From contig DJCM01000013.1 of the NCBI GenBank assembly GCA_002430545.1, positions 55,913 through 119,912 of the forward strand: a DNA stretch of 64,000 bases, given 5' to 3'. The stretch's first letter is position 1; each line of letters begins with the position of its first letter. Under the pieces are notes generated by a model. The model worked only from the letters and a program-made list of their open reading frames with translations. It was not told where the DNA came from and searched no databases. Position numbers and translations under genes: made by a program. Below are positions 17,875-26,643 of this stretch, piece after piece. Origin of the DNA: Flavobacteriaceae bacterium UBA5950. Its GTDB lineage: Bacteria; Bacteroidota; Bacteroidia; Flavobacteriales; Flavobacteriaceae.

Positions 17875-18011
17875 CCATTTGTTAGCATTGGCATATCAAT
17901 AAGTTCATTCATTAGTGTATAATTTGTTGCCATTAGTTTAGCATCTAAATGAGGAAGGCCGTTTTTCGCCACTTGTTCATTGCTAATCAGGGAACGTAAA
18001 CGAAAACAACA
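17875..18011 (+). other. 137-base rpsI-rpsB spacer, possible S2 leader
   Basis: No gene is present. TTAGCA (17882-17887) and TGCTAA (17981-17986) could pair over about 93 bases and enclose weaker local stems. No convincing promoter (TAnnTTTG) or terminator is seen, so rpsB is probably read from the rplM promoter. A leader that regulates rpsB is possible but unsupported beyond these complementary arms. Confidence 0.25.
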
Positions 18012-18998
18012 ATGTCAAAAATAGAAGTCAAAGACTTACTAGAAGCAGGTGTCCACTTTGGTCACCTTACAAGAAAGTGGAACCCCAATATGGCGCCCTT
18101 CATTCACATGGAGCGCAACGGTATCCACATTATCAATCTTTATAAAACCGTTACTAAAATCGAGGAAGCGCAGCAAGCACTGCACAAAATTGCTTCTTCT
18201 GGTCGCAAGATCTTATTTGTAGCGACAAAAAAACAAGCAAAGGATATCGTATCTGCAAAAGCAAGCGAAGTGAATATGCCTTATATCACTGAGCGCTGGC
18301 CTGGAGGGATGCTGACCAACTTTGTAACGATCCGAAAGGCTGTTAAGAAAATGGCTGCGATTGATCGTATGAAAACAGATGGTACATTCAACACTCTTTC
18401 CAAAAAAGAAAGACTACAAGTCGATCGTATGCGTGCCAAGCTCGAAAAGAACCTCGGTTCGATTTCGGAAATGACACGTTTGCCAGGTGCGCTTTTTGTT
18501 GTCGATATACGTCGTGAGCACATTGCTGTTCGCGAAGCACAAAAACTCAACATCCCCATTTTTGCGATGGTCGACACCAACGCTGACCCTCGTGATGTTG
18601 ATTTTGCAATTCCTGCAAACGACGATGCGTCAAAATCAATTGATAAAATTTTAGGTCTTGTCACACAGTCCATAGCAGCGGGAACAAGTGAACGTCAAAA
18701 GGAACGTGACGAAGCCAATGCAGCTCAAACTGAAGGTGAAGTGGTTCCAGAAGCAGCTGAAACAAAAGAAAAAACAACTGCAGAAACACCTGCAGCAGAA
18801 GCGCCAGCAGCTGAAGTAAAAGAAGAAGCTGTGGCTGAAGAAGCTCCTGCCGCCGAAGAGAAAAAGGCAGAGGAAGCACCTGCAGAAGATTTGAGTGGTA
18901 AAAAAGTCGCCGAACTCAAGGCACTTGCCAAAGAAGCTGGTGTGACTGGTTATAGTAAAATGAAAAAAGCAGAATTAATTGCGGCTTTGTCCGCCTAA
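18012..18998 (+). CDS. rpsB: 30S ribosomal protein S2 with a C-terminal Rho-N/SAP-like extension
   Basis: The 328-residue protein is about 80 residues longer than a typical S2. Residues 1 to about 235 are ordinary S2 (LLEAGVHFGHLTRKWNPNM, ITERWPGGMLTNF, PGALFVVDIRRE). Residues 237-290 are a Glu/Ala/Lys linker. Residues 291-328 (DLSGKKVAELKALAKEAGVT, then GYSKMKKAELIAAL) resemble the helix-extended-loop module found at the N-terminus of Rho and in SAP/HeH domains, which bind nucleic acid. No stop or frameshift separates the parts, and the next gene (tsf) starts 11 bases after the stop. The S2 identity is certain; the module's role is inference. Confidence 0.95.
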   Translation: MSKIEVKDLLEAGVHFGHLTRKWNPNMAPFIHMERNGIHIINLYKTVTKIEEAQQALHKIASSGRKILFVATKKQAKDIVSAKASEVNMPYITERWPGGMLTNFVTIRKAVKKMAAIDRMKTDGTFNTLSKKERLQVDRMRAKLEKNLGSISEMTRLPGALFVVDIRREHIAVREAQKLNIPIFAMVDTNADPRDVDFAIPANDDASKSIDKILGLVTQSIAAGTSERQKERDEANAAQTEGEVVPEAAETKEKTTAETPAAEAPAAEVKEEAVAEEAPAAEEKKAEEAPAEDLSGKKVAELKALAKEAGVTGYSKMKKAELIAALSA

Positions 18999-19008
18999 AT
19001 CACTGATA

Positions 19009-19833
19009 ATGTCAAAAATAAGTGCAGCTGATGTAAACAAGCTCCGAAAAGCAACAGGAGCAGGAATGATGGATTGTAAAAAAGCCTTGGTCGAAGCTGA
19101 GGGTGACTTTGATTCAGCAGTAGAAATTCTGCGTAAAAAGGGTCAGAAAGTAGCCGCCAATCGTGCGGATCGTGACTCTTCAGAAGGGGCTGTCATTGCA
19201 AGAGTCAATGATGAAGCAACTGTTGGTGTCATCGTATCGGTAAATTGTGAAACCGACTTTGTTGCCAAAAACGAAAGCTATGTATCGCTTGCCAACCAAT
19301 TGGCAGATGTGGCCTTGGGTCATGATAGTTTGGATAGTTTTTTGGCTGCTGACTTCAACGGAATGTCTGTTGCTGATAAACTCACAGAACAGACAGGAGT
19401 AATTGGAGAAAAAATCGAAATCGGAGGATTTGAACGACTCGAAGGAGCTTTTGTTGGTTCATACATCCATGCTGGCAGCAAAATTGCAACCCTAACGAGT
19501 CTATCGGCTGGAGTTGATGGTGCGGCAGAAGCTGCCAAAAATGTGGCGATGCAAGCTGCTGCTATGAACCCCATTGCCTTAAATGAAGATGGTGTTGATG
19601 CAACAACAGTTGAGAAAGAGATCGAGATTGCAAAGGACCAACTGCGTCAGGAAGGAAAGCCAGAAGCGATGCTCGACAATATCGCCAAAGGGAAGCTCAA
19701 GCGTTTTTTTAAAGATAATACCTTGGTCAATCAGGCTTATATCAAGGATGCTAAGCAAAGCGTGAGCGACTATGTGAAGTCGGTTGATGCTGGTCTAAGC
19801 GTGACTGGTTTTAAGCGTTTGGCTTTGGTGTAA
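19009..19833 (+). CDS. tsf: Elongation factor Ts
   Basis: The 274-residue nucleotide-exchange factor for EF-Tu starts at the ATG at 19009 (MSKISAADVNKLRKATGAGM). The N-terminal UBA-like domain has the hallmark MMDCKKALVEAEGD, and the core has VNCETDFVAKN. The frame also extends upstream to 18979 inside rpsB, but that extension is not family-like. It follows rpsB by 11 bases, the near-universal rpsB-tsf pair, and ends before a strong terminator at 19857-19884. Confidence 0.97.
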   Translation: MSKISAADVNKLRKATGAGMMDCKKALVEAEGDFDSAVEILRKKGQKVAANRADRDSSEGAVIARVNDEATVGVIVSVNCETDFVAKNESYVSLANQLADVALGHDSLDSFLAADFNGMSVADKLTEQTGVIGEKIEIGGFERLEGAFVGSYIHAGSKIATLTSLSAGVDGAAEAAKNVAMQAAAMNPIALNEDGVDATTVEKEIEIAKDQLRQEGKPEAMLDNIAKGKLKRFFKDNTLVNQAYIKDAKQSVSDYVKSVDAGLSVTGFKRLALV

Positions 19834-19856
19834 AACTTTGCCAACTAAAGAAAAGT

Positions 19857-19884
19857 AAAACCTCGAATTGTCGAGGTTTTTTTT
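19857..19884 (+). terminator. Intrinsic terminator after tsf
   Basis: CCTCGA (19861-19866), loop ATTG, TCGAGG (19871-19876), then eight T residues; four A residues before the stem can extend it. It ends the rplM-rpsI-rpsB-tsf unit and separates it from pyrH, which has its own promoter. Confidence 0.9.
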
Positions 19885-19910
19885 GCTCGTAGTGCAAGGC
19901 TGTTTTTGGT

Positions 19911-19918
19911 TATATTTG
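19911..19918 (+). promoter_or_regulatory. Probable -7 element of pyrH-frr
   Basis: TATATTTG (followed by CA) matches TAnnTTTG exactly. Transcription would begin near 19923, about ten bases before the pyrH ATG. It lies 27 bases after the terminator, which supports a separate transcription unit. A -33 box at the ideal distance is not evident. Confidence 0.55.
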
Positions 19919-19932
19919 CACAAATACAATCC

Positions 19933-20637
19933 ATGCAATACAAACGGATACTTTTAAAACTCAGTGGAGAGGCACTTATGGGTGAGCGCTCCCATGGGAT
20001 TGACCCACAGCGTTTGGCGGACTATGCCAGCGAAATCAAAAATGTTGTTGCGCAAGGAGTAGAAGTTGCCATTGTAATCGGAGGTGGTAATATCTTTCGG
20101 GGTGTTGCTGGTGCCAGTAATGGGATGGATCGTGTGCAAGGAGATTATATGGGCATGCTGGCAACCATTATCAATGGTCTTGCCCTGCAAAGCGCTTTGG
20201 AAGATGCTGAGGTACAAACGCGACTGCAAACAGCCCTGAAAATCGAAGCGATCGCCGAGCCATATATCAAAAGGCGTGCAGTTCGCCACTTGGAAAAAGG
20301 ACGTGTGGTTATCTTTGGCGCAGGCACTGGAAATCCATTTTTTACAACCGACTCTGCAGCTGTACTTCGAGCAATTGAAGTGGAAGCAGACGTCATATTG
20401 AAAGGAACTCGCGTGGATGGTATTTATGATGATGACCCAGAAAAAAATAAAGATGCTGTTAAATATGAGTCCATTAGTTTTAATGATGTCCTTCAAAAAG
20501 GACTCAAAGTGATGGACAGCACTGCCTTTACTCTTAGCCAAGAAAATGAATTGTCTATTGTTGTGTTTGACATGAACACTCCTGGCAACCTTGAACAGGT
20601 GGTTGCAGGTAAAAATATCGGAACCAAGGTAAATTAG
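19933..20637 (+). CDS. pyrH: UMP kinase
   Basis: The 234-residue enzyme phosphorylates UMP to UDP. It shows the bacterial UMP kinase family features: [11 protein letters not shown] near the N-terminus, [28 protein letters not shown], and [11 protein letters not shown] with VMDSTAFTL near the C-terminus. The ATG at 19933 is chosen; an in-frame TTG at 19906 would lie upstream of the -7 element. frr follows after five bases, giving the common pyrH-frr pair. Confidence 0.96.
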   Translation: MQYKRILLKLSGEALMGERSHGIDPQRLADYASEIKNVVAQGVEVAIVIGGGNIFRGVAGASNGMDRVQGDYMGMLATIINGLALQSALEDAEVQTRLQTALKIEAIAEPYIKRRAVRHLEKGRVVIFGAGTGNPFFTTDSAAVLRAIEVEADVILKGTRVDGIYDDDPEKNKDAVKYESISFNDVLQKGLKVMDSTAFTLSQENELSIVVFDMNTPGNLEQVVAGKNIGTKVN

Positions 20638-20642
20638 AAATT

Positions 20643-21194
20643 ATGGAAGACATTAACTTTATCATGGATGTTGCCAAAGAGGCTATGGAAAAATCGCTAG
20701 AACACCTGGATAAGGCTTTTATCAATATCCGTGCAGGCAAAGCGAATCCTGCAATGTTATCTACTGTGAAAATGGAGTACTATGGGACGCAAACCCCACT
20801 GAGTCAGGTGGCAAACATCAATACCCCTGATGCGCAAACCTTGTCCGTTCAGCCATGGGACAAAACACAAATTCCTGAAATCGAAAAAGCCATTCTTGTT
20901 GCAAACCTTGGGTTTAACCCCTCCAACAATGGTGAGTCGGTGATTATCAATATCCCACCACTGACCGAAGAACGAAGGAGAGAGTTGGTCAAACTCGCTA
21001 AGGCAGAGGCGGAAAATGCAAAAGTAGGGGTTCGAAATGCGCGTAAAGAGGCAAATAACGAACTGAAAAAAACAGAGTTTTCTGAAGACCAATTGGGCAA
21101 TGCTGAAGTTGATGTGCAAACCCTAACCGATGTTTACATCAAAAAAATAGATGATAAATACGCTTCGAAAGAGGGTGAAATCATGACGGTCTGA
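20643..21194 (+). CDS. frr: Ribosome recycling factor
   Basis: The 183-residue protein matches RRF along its length: AKEAMEKSLEHLDKAFINIR, then RAGKANPAML, LSVQPWDKTQIPEIEKAI, and IPPLTEERRRELVKLAK. RRF works with EF-G to split post-termination ribosomes. The start ATG at 20643 is five bases downstream of pyrH. It ends 25 bases before the RND permease gene on the same strand, which may be co-transcribed. Confidence 0.97.
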   Translation: MEDINFIMDVAKEAMEKSLEHLDKAFINIRAGKANPAMLSTVKMEYYGTQTPLSQVANINTPDAQTLSVQPWDKTQIPEIEKAILVANLGFNPSNNGESVIINIPPLTEERRRELVKLAKAEAENAKVGVRNARKEANNELKKTEFSEDQLGNAEVDVQTLTDVYIKKIDDKYASKEGEIMTV

Positions 21195-21219
21195 AAACAG
21201 AAATACTTCTTCAATTGCT

Positions 21220-23604
21220 ATGATTAAATGGGTTAAGACTCGGTTTTGGAGCACCGTTGCATCGCTCATTCTTCGCAATAGGGTTTTTTGCATACTCTTG
21301 ATTGTTGCAACCACCATTTTTTTTGGGTTACAGTGGAAGAACATACGCTTTAGTTTTAATGAAGCAAGTCTCCTCCCCGATAACCACCCTTTCAACCTTA
21401 AGTACCAGTCATTTGTCGATCGTTTTGGAGATGAAGGCAACCTCATTGTTTTAGCAGTTCAAGACTCTACTTTGTTCAGTCCCGATAAGATTCAACAATG
21501 GAGCTCGCTCACCAAATCGTTTGAAGGTCTAGACGCAGTTGCCGCTGTTACAGGAATTGGCAACCTAAAACAGCTTTGGAAAAACACCAAACAACAAAGC
21601 TTTGAGGTGGAAGATGTCCCATATCAATTGGCTCGTGACCAACAAGAAGTGGACAAACTCGAAAAGAAACTCCTTGAACAATCACCCTTTTTTCATGGGG
21701 TTCTTCTCAACCCTGATACAGAGGTGTACCTGACAATCATCACCCTCAAAAAAGAAGTTGTCAACGCCAAAGAGCGAGAGCTTTTTGTCAATAATGAACT
21801 CTTGCCCAAAATCAGTGCCTTTGAAGCAGCATCTGCTTTGGACGTTCACATTTCGGGGATGCCCTATGTTCGGACAATCAATGCCTTTACCATTTTGAGT
21901 GAGATTCGGATGTTTGTTATTGTTGCGGCACTGGTTACGACTTTAATTTTCTTTTTCTTCTTTCGATCCTATCGAGCAACCTTTATTTCCATGGTCGTGG
22001 TCGTCATCGGCGTCATGTGGGCCTTTGGGATATTGGGCTTTTTTGGATTTGAAATCACAGTGCTCACTGCTTTGATTCCTCCCATTGTGATTGTGATTGG
22101 CGTTCCCAATTGTATTTTCCTTATCAACAAATACCAACAAGAAGTCAAAAAACACGGCAATCAAGCCAGGTCTCTTCAACGTGTGATTATTAAAATTGGA
22201 AACGCAACCCTGATGACCAATATGACCACAGCCCTTGGGTTTGCAACCTTTACTTTGACCAGCAGCAAACTGCTCATAGAATTTGGCTTGGTGGCTTCTG
22301 TCAATATCATGCTTCTTTTTGTGTTGTCGCTTTTTGTGATTCCTATTCTTTACAGCTATATGAGTCTCCCCAATCGAAAGCATCTAGCGCACCTCAACCG
22401 AAACTGGATGAACGACTTTATTGGATGGATGGAAAATATGGTTCGTTATCGTCGTGTGACTGTTTATTTTGTGTTTGTCATCTCCTTGATGATGAGCATT
22501 ATTGGGATTTACCAGATTAAACTTTCTGGCACCATCATCGACGACCTTCCAAAAGGAGCCGAGTTCTTCAAAGATGTTCGGTTTTTTGAAAATCAAATGA
22601 GTGGAATCATGCCCATAGAGATTATGGTTGACACCAAAAGAAGAAATGGTGCAACGCAACTCTCAACGCTCAACCGAGTGGAACGTTTGGCATCACACAT
22701 TCGAACTGTGCCTGAGCTTTCCGAGCCCTTGTCTATTGCCCATGTTGCCAAGTATGCAAAGCAAACCTATTACAATGGCAACCCACGTTATTTTTCGATG
22801 CCAACAAGGCAAGAATATTCGTTTATTGGGTCGTATGTCAACAACAGTTTATCGGCCGAAGGCATGGCTGAAAGTTTGGTTGATAGCACTGGTCAGTATA
22901 TTCGTGTAAGCACAATGCTCAAAGATGTCAACACAGAACGAATGAAAGAAATTGAGGGTGATCTGTTGGCAGTTGTTGGAGAACTATTTCCAGCTGACCG
23001 ATTTGAAACAGAAGTCACTGGAAAAGCGCTTGGGTACTTAAAAGGAACTCGGTTTTTGGTTCGCAACCTAGTCTTGTCACTCTCCTTAGCAGTATTGATG
23101 ATTGCCTTATTTATGGCCTATATGTTTCGTTCGTTTCGAATGATTCTCATTTCCTTGATTCCCAACATTATCCCTTTAATCCTCACTGCAGGGATGATGG
23201 GTTTTTTGGGGATTCCCATCAAGCCATCCACCATATTGGTCTTTAGTGTAGCTTTTGGGATATCTGTAGATGACACCATACACTATTTGGTCAAATACCG
23301 ACAAGAACTCCAAGCCACCAAATGGAAAATAAAAAAGTCGGTTTATCTGGCACTTCGCGAAACAGGAGTGAGTATGTTTTACACCTCTATTGTTTTATTT
23401 TTTGGATTTTCAGTATTTATGATTTCTAGTTATGGCGGTACTGTAGCTTTGGGAGGCTTGGTGTCAGCAACCTTACTATTTGCCATGTTGGCCAACCTTA
23501 TTCTTTTGCCATCGCTGTTGTTGTCGCTGGAGGAAAGTATCGCTAACAAAAGAACGCTCAAAAAACCCAGTATTGATCTATTGAAAGAGGATGAAAATAG
23601 CTGA
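21220..23604 (+). CDS. RND/MMPL superfamily permease
   Basis: The 794-residue membrane protein has the duplicated RND plan: one N-terminal membrane segment, a periplasmic loop (about 45-220), five segments (about 225-400), a second anchor (about 410-430), a second loop (about 435-610) and five more segments (about 615-780). The second half has the acidic TM4 motif FGISVDDTIHYLVKYRQE; the first half has IGVPNCIFLINKYQQE, where the acidic pair is replaced by Pro-Asn. No membrane-fusion or outer-membrane partner gene is adjacent, so it is more like MMPL/Patched-type lipid exporters than drug efflux pumps. The substrate is unknown. It lies between frr and asnS. Confidence 0.85.
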   Translation: MIKWVKTRFWSTVASLILRNRVFCILLIVATTIFFGLQWKNIRFSFNEASLLPDNHPFNLKYQSFVDRFGDEGNLIVLAVQDSTLFSPDKIQQWSSLTKSFEGLDAVAAVTGIGNLKQLWKNTKQQSFEVEDVPYQLARDQQEVDKLEKKLLEQSPFFHGVLLNPDTEVYLTIITLKKEVVNAKERELFVNNELLPKISAFEAASALDVHISGMPYVRTINAFTILSEIRMFVIVAALVTTLIFFFFFRSYRATFISMVVVVIGVMWAFGILGFFGFEITVLTALIPPIVIVIGVPNCIFLINKYQQEVKKHGNQARSLQRVIIKIGNATLMTNMTTALGFATFTLTSSKLLIEFGLVASVNIMLLFVLSLFVIPILYSYMSLPNRKHLAHLNRNWMNDFIGWMENMVRYRRVTVYFVFVISLMMSIIGIYQIKLSGTIIDDLPKGAEFFKDVRFFENQMSGIMPIEIMVDTKRRNGATQLSTLNRVERLASHIRTVPELSEPLSIAHVAKYAKQTYYNGNPRYFSMPTRQEYSFIGSYVNNSLSAEGMAESLVDSTGQYIRVSTMLKDVNTERMKEIEGDLLAVVGELFPADRFETEVTGKALGYLKGTRFLVRNLVLSLSLAVLMIALFMAYMFRSFRMILISLIPNIIPLILTAGMMGFLGIPIKPSTILVFSVAFGISVDDTIHYLVKYRQELQATKWKIKKSVYLALRETGVSMFYTSIVLFFGFSVFMISSYGGTVALGGLVSATLLFAMLANLILLPSLLLSLEESIANKRTLKKPSIDLLKEDENS

Positions 23605-23626
23605 TGAACTTGCTTGTAAAATGAAG

Positions 23627-23634
23627 TATATTTG
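23627..23634 (+). promoter_or_regulatory. Probable -7 element of asnS
   Basis: TATATTTG matches TAnnTTTG exactly. The expected start is about 14 bases before the asnS ATG at 23653. No -33 TTTG at the ideal spacing is visible. Confidence 0.5.
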
Positions 23635-23652
23635 TAGCCGAAATTCGATTTG

Positions 23653-25086
23653 ATGAAAACGCAAACGATACAAGAACTTTTCTTTGCCACTCATCTGCAC
23701 CAAAAAGTGAGTCTGCAGGGCTGGGTGCGCACCTTTCGTGCCAATCGTTTTATTGCGCTCAATGACGGATCAACGCTCAACAACCTTCAGTGTGTTGTGG
23801 ACTTTGAACAAACCGACGAAAATCTACTCAAAAGAATCACAACTGGTGCTGCCTTACACATCGAAGGAACACTAGTCGAAAGCCAAGGAAAGGGGCAGAA
23901 ATACGAAGTACAAGTCAGTCATCTGGAAGTCATTGGCGATTCTGATCCAGATCAATATCCCATCCAACCAAAAAAACACAGTTTTGAGTTTTTAAGAGAC
24001 AATGCACATCTTCGTGTCCGAACCTCCACTTTTTCGACAGTGATGAGGGTTCGCTCTGCGCTATCATTTGCTGTTCATGACTATTTTAGGAAGGAAGGGT
24101 TTTATTATGTTCATACCCCTATTATTACAGGAAGTGATGCCGAAGGGGCAGGTGAAATGTTTCGTGTGAGTACCTTAGACCCCAAACAAGCTCCCCTGAA
24201 CGAATCAGGGGATACAGATTTTAAAAAAGACTTTTTTGGTAAGGAAACAAACCTTACTGTTTCTGGTCAGTTGGAAGCCGAAACATACGCAATGGGACTG
24301 GGTAAGGTGTACACATTCGGACCCACATTTCGTGCAGAAAACTCCAATACTTCCCGTCATTTGGCTGAGTTTTGGATGATTGAACCCGAAGTTGCTTTTT
24401 ATCAACTCGATCAGAACATGGATTTGGCTGAAGACTTCATCAAATATGTGCTTCAGTATGTTGTCGATAATTGTGAAGACGATTTGGCATTTCTGGATCA
24501 ACGCTTGTCGAATGAAGAAAAAACAAAACCACAAATCGAGCGACGAGCAATGGGTTTGCTCGAACAAATTCGCTTTGTTGTCGACAATCAATTTGTTCGA
24601 CTATCGTACACTGAAGCCTTTGATATTTTGAGAAACTCAAAACCAAACAAGAAGAAAAAGTTCAAGTTTCCTGTGGATGAATGGGGCGTTGATCTGCAAA
24701 GTGAGCATGAGCGCTACTTGGTCGAAAAACACTTTAAATGCCCTGTGATTTTGTTTGACTATCCTGCCAAAATCAAAGCATTTTATATGCGTCTTAATGA
24801 TGACGGAAAAACTGTTCGTGCAATGGATGTATTGTTTCCTGGCATTGGTGAGATGGTGGGTGGTGCACAACGAGAAGAGCGACTTGATGTGTTGCAAAAA
24901 CGAATGTCTGAAATGGGAATTGAAGAAAAAGAGCTCGACTGGTACTTGGATTTGCGCCGATTTGGAACAGCCCCTCATGCTGGATTTGGATTGGGATTTG
25001 AGCGCTTGGTTCAATTTGCAACAGGAATGTCCAACATCCGTGATGTAATTCCCTTTCCACGTACCCCCCAAAACGCATCCTTCTAA
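23653..25086 (+). CDS. asnS: Asparaginyl-tRNA synthetase
   Basis: The 477-residue class IIb synthetase has an N-terminal OB-fold anticodon-binding domain ([20 protein letters not shown]) and a catalytic core. The core shows [19 protein letters not shown], motif 2 ([20 protein letters not shown]) and motif 3 ([12 protein letters not shown]). AsnRS charges tRNA-Asn directly, so the indirect Asp-tRNA(Asn) amidation route is not required. The ATG at 23653 is preferred over an overlapping TTG at 23650. rpoN follows after 52 bases. Confidence 0.97.
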   Translation: MKTQTIQELFFATHLHQKVSLQGWVRTFRANRFIALNDGSTLNNLQCVVDFEQTDENLLKRITTGAALHIEGTLVESQGKGQKYEVQVSHLEVIGDSDPDQYPIQPKKHSFEFLRDNAHLRVRTSTFSTVMRVRSALSFAVHDYFRKEGFYYVHTPIITGSDAEGAGEMFRVSTLDPKQAPLNESGDTDFKKDFFGKETNLTVSGQLEAETYAMGLGKVYTFGPTFRAENSNTSRHLAEFWMIEPEVAFYQLDQNMDLAEDFIKYVLQYVVDNCEDDLAFLDQRLSNEEKTKPQIERRAMGLLEQIRFVVDNQFVRLSYTEAFDILRNSKPNKKKKFKFPVDEWGVDLQSEHERYLVEKHFKCPVILFDYPAKIKAFYMRLNDDGKTVRAMDVLFPGIGEMVGGAQREERLDVLQKRMSEMGIEEKELDWYLDLRRFGTAPHAGFGLGFERLVQFATGMSNIRDVIPFPRTPQNASF

Positions 25087-25138
25087 AACAGTTTTTATCT
25101 GACAAGGTTTTTTGTACCTTTAGGATAGTAAAATAGTC

Positions 25139-26581
25139 ATGTTAAAACAACAACTCAATTTAAAGCTTTCCCAAAAGCTATCGCCTCAGCAAATTCAGTT
25201 GATGAAACTGATTCAATTGCCCACACTTTCTTTTGAACAAAAACTACAACAGGAACTTGAAGAAAATCCAGCACTAGAAGCTGGAAAAGAAGCAACTGAA
25301 AATCAAGATTTTGACACCACGCAAGATGACGATCGCGATATCATAGAAACAGATATCAACGTCGACGAATATCTGAGTGATGACGAAATCCCTTCCTATC
25401 GCCTCAATACAAACAACCATAGCCCTGATGATGATGACAAACAGGTGCCCTATGCCGCTGGTATTAGCTTTACCCAATTTCTGATGGATCAAATGCGAAC
25501 ATTTAGCATGGGTGAAACCGATAGTCAAATTGCGCAGTTTTTGATTGGCAGTATTGATGATACAGGATATATCCGAAGGAGTTTACTTGACATTGTCGAT
25601 GATTTGGCGTTTACAGAAAACTTATATGTGGAAGAAAATCAGGTGCAAAAAGTCCTCGAAAAAGTACAACAACTCGACCCTGCGGGCGTTGGTGCATTGG
25701 ACCTGCAAGAGTGTTTGGCACTTCAACTACAACGCAAATCTCAATCGCCTGAAGTTTCGCTTGCCTACAACATCATCAAGTTTCATTTTACACCATTTTC
25801 AAAAAAGCATTTTGATAAATTGATGAGTACACTAGGCATTGATGAAAATCAACTAAAAGATGCCATCGCTGAGATTGAAAAACTAAATCCAAAGCCGGGG
25901 GCTTCGTATGCATCATCAACCAAAATCAATAGTCATATCACCCCCGATTTTACAATTCGAATTGTGGAAAGCGAATTGCAACTCTCCCTAAATGGAAGGA
26001 ATGCTCCTGAACTTCATGTTTCAGCCTCTTATAAAAATATGATGGAAGGCTATAAAGAGTCGGCTGTGAAAAGTAAAGAACAACAAGAAGCTGTTTTGTT
26101 TATCAAGCAAAAACTCGATGCTGCCAAATGGTTTATCGATGCAGTTAACCAACGAAACCACACCCTATTCATTACTATGAATGCAATCATGGATTATCAA
26201 AAAGACTATTTTTTATCTGGTGATGAGCAAAAAATCAAACCAATGGTGTTACGTGACATTGCAAGCATTATTCAGATGGATATCTCAACAGTGTCCAGGG
26301 TCGCCAATAGCAAATACGTAGACACCCCTTATGGCACCCGACTGCTCAAATCTTTCTTTTCTGAAGGGATGACCAACAGTGAAGGAGAGGATGTGTCGTC
26401 TATAGAAATCAGAAAAGCCTTGGAAGATATCATTGCTTCGGAAGACAAAACGAGCCCTCTTACTGACGAGGAACTGAAAAAACAACTCAATCAAAAAGGA
26501 TATCCAGTTGCCCGTCGCACTGTTGCCAAATACCGAGATATTATAGGTGCTCCTGTGGCACGATTGCGAAAAAAGCTGTAA
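25139..26581 (+). CDS. rpoN: RNA polymerase sigma-54 factor
   Basis: The 480-residue protein has the three sigma-54 regions. Region I is Gln/Leu-rich (LKQQLNLKLSQKLSPQQIQL and LMKLIQLPTLSFEQKLQQEL), an acidic linker follows, then the core-binding domain and the helix-turn-helix, and finally the RpoN box ARRTVAKYR (about 462-470). It directs polymerase to -24/-12 promoters and needs AAA+ activators, none of which is encoded here. The asnS-rpoN order is common in Flavobacteriia. It ends 62 bases before the convergent DUF4270 gene. Confidence 0.96.
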   Translation: MLKQQLNLKLSQKLSPQQIQLMKLIQLPTLSFEQKLQQELEENPALEAGKEATENQDFDTTQDDDRDIIETDINVDEYLSDDEIPSYRLNTNNHSPDDDDKQVPYAAGISFTQFLMDQMRTFSMGETDSQIAQFLIGSIDDTGYIRRSLLDIVDDLAFTENLYVEENQVQKVLEKVQQLDPAGVGALDLQECLALQLQRKSQSPEVSLAYNIIKFHFTPFSKKHFDKLMSTLGIDENQLKDAIAEIEKLNPKPGASYASSTKINSHITPDFTIRIVESELQLSLNGRNAPELHVSASYKNMMEGYKESAVKSKEQQEAVLFIKQKLDAAKWFIDAVNQRNHTLFITMNAIMDYQKDYFLSGDEQKIKPMVLRDIASIIQMDISTVSRVANSKYVDTPYGTRLLKSFFSEGMTNSEGEDVSSIEIRKALEDIIASEDKTSPLTDEELKKQLNQKGYPVARRTVAKYRDIIGAPVARLRKKL

Positions 26582-26643
26582 GAAATCATTTTCTTCACAC
26601 TACTTTCTACATCAATCTTTAAGAGAAAACAGATTTAAGACAA

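Noticed and set aside
18979..19008. Upstream extension of EF-Ts into rpsB
   Set aside because: The conserved EF-Ts start is the ATG at 19009; the extension is an out-of-frame reading of the S2 tail.
19954..20541. Antisense frame of 195 codons opposite pyrH
   Set aside because: No recognisable domain or promoter; pyrH on the other strand is fully conserved.
21943..22383. Long antisense frame within the RND permease gene
   Set aside because: It is His/Lys/Asn-rich, has no start context or family similarity, and mirrors the codon pattern of the permease.
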